Shown here one piece after another: positions 5,122 through 5,452 of a stretch of DNA of 5,452 nt. A program made the position numbers and the translations under genes. The notes under the pieces were generated by a model. It had not been told where the DNA came from and made no database searches. It was given only the letters and a program-made list of their open reading frames with translations. Numbering within the stretch: position 1 is the first letter of the stretch; the number at the start of each line of letters is the position of its first letter. The DNA is from Sphingomonadales bacterium UBA1936 (GTDB lineage: Bacteria > Pseudomonadota > Alphaproteobacteria > Sphingomonadales > Sphingomonadaceae), in contig DDFE01000063.1 of NCBI GenBank assembly GCA_002336985.1, positions 1-5,452 of the forward strand. Direction: 5' to 3'.

Positions 5122-5452
5122 ATGAAAAAGGTCGAAGCAATCATCAAGCCGTTCAAGCTGGACGAGGTGAAGGAAGCCCTTCATCAGGTCGGCGTGAGCG
5201 GCATCACCGTGACCGAGGCCAAGGGCTTCGGGCGGCAGAAGGGGCACACGGAACTCTATCGTGGCGCCGAATATGTCGTCGACTTCCTGCCGAAGGTGAA
5301 ACTGGAAGTCGTCGTCGACGACGACCAGGCGCCCCGTGTCGTCGAGGCGATTGCGCAAGCCGCGCAAACCGGCCGCATCGGCGACGGCAAGATCTTCGTG
5401 ATCCCGGTCGAAAGCGTGCTGCGTATTCGCACGGGCGAGACCGACAGCAACG
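5122..5452 (+). CDS. glnB: P-II nitrogen regulatory protein GlnB, 3' end cut by window edge
   Basis: 110 codons are visible of an expected 112, with no stop before the edge. P-II is a cytosolic trimer that integrates 2-oxoglutarate, ATP/ADP and, by uridylylation, glutamine status, and controls glutamine synthetase adenylylation and the NtrB/NtrC system. The opening MKKVEAIIKPFKLDEVKEAL and TVTEAKGFGRQKGHTELYRG are diagnostic. The T-loop carries Y51 in RGAEYVVDFLPK, the uridylylation site. The C-terminal signature TGRIGDGKIFV (83-93) holds the nucleotide-binding G87, G89 and K90, with R101 and R103 after it. K3, E5 and the DFLPK version of the T-loop favour GlnB over GlnK, though this distinction is not absolute. 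AGGGAG (5112-5117) lies 4 nt before the ATG. In relatives glnA usually follows; here that would lie outside the window. Confidence 0.95.
   Translation, partial: MKKVEAIIKPFKLDEVKEALHQVGVSGITVTEAKGFGRQKGHTELYRGAEYVVDFLPKVKLEVVVDDDQAPRVVEAIAQAAQTGRIGDGKIFVIPVESVLRIRTGETDSN

Noticed and set aside
4942..5450. Minus-strand frames (141 and 64 codons) overlapping glnB.
   Set aside because: They are shadows of glnB, whose plus-strand translation is unmistakable; the gene merely lacks a stop because the window ends.

Overview
The window reads like a chromosomal segment of a high-GC alphaproteobacterium. A sphingomonad (Sphingomonas or a close relative) fits best: the P-II protein and the LysR regulator look alphaproteobacterial, there is a stand-alone TonB-dependent receptor of the kind sphingomonads carry in large numbers, and GC-rich CCCTCTCCCC/GGGGAGAGGG palindromes sit between genes. 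The genus is inferred from gene character and composition, not from a marker gene.

Positions 1-1505, minus strand: an apparent three-gene operon read right to left. It runs pirin-family cupin (1505-813), a 140-bp gap filled by a pair of inverted palindromic repeats, the quinone reductase WrbA (672-73), then after 4 bp the first 22 codons of a DODA-type (LigB-like) extradiol dioxygenase that leaves the window at its left edge. Positions 1506-1595 are a short divergent promoter region with a perfect 8-bp dyad. Positions 1596-2495, plus strand: a CrgA-like LysR-type regulator that probably controls itself and the pirin-wrbA-dioxygenase operon. The three enzymes belong to families acting on flavonoids, quinones and catechols, so the unit looks like a small aromatic or quinone stress or detoxification module. 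That role is inference.

Positions 2496-2616: an AT-rich intergenic region with overlapping inverted repeats. Positions 2617-4878, plus strand: a complete TonB-dependent outer-membrane receptor with signal peptide, TonB box, plug, barrel and C-terminal Phe. It is followed by a strong intrinsic terminator (4906-4943), so it is probably a single-gene transcript. Its substrate cannot be read from this window.

Positions 4944-5121: the glnB control region. It holds a good sigma-54-type -24/-12 element (5085-5099), three alternating TTGCC/GGCAA half-sites further upstream, and a hairpin plus seven Ts that would work as an intrinsic terminator on the minus strand. Positions 5122-5452, plus strand: the P-II nitrogen regulator GlnB, cut by the window edge about two residues before its expected end.

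Most of the window is ordinary. The points deserving a second look are the regulator-pirin-WrbA-dioxygenase module with its operator-like dyad, the inverted repeat pair inside the operon, and the layered regulatory structure upstream of glnB.
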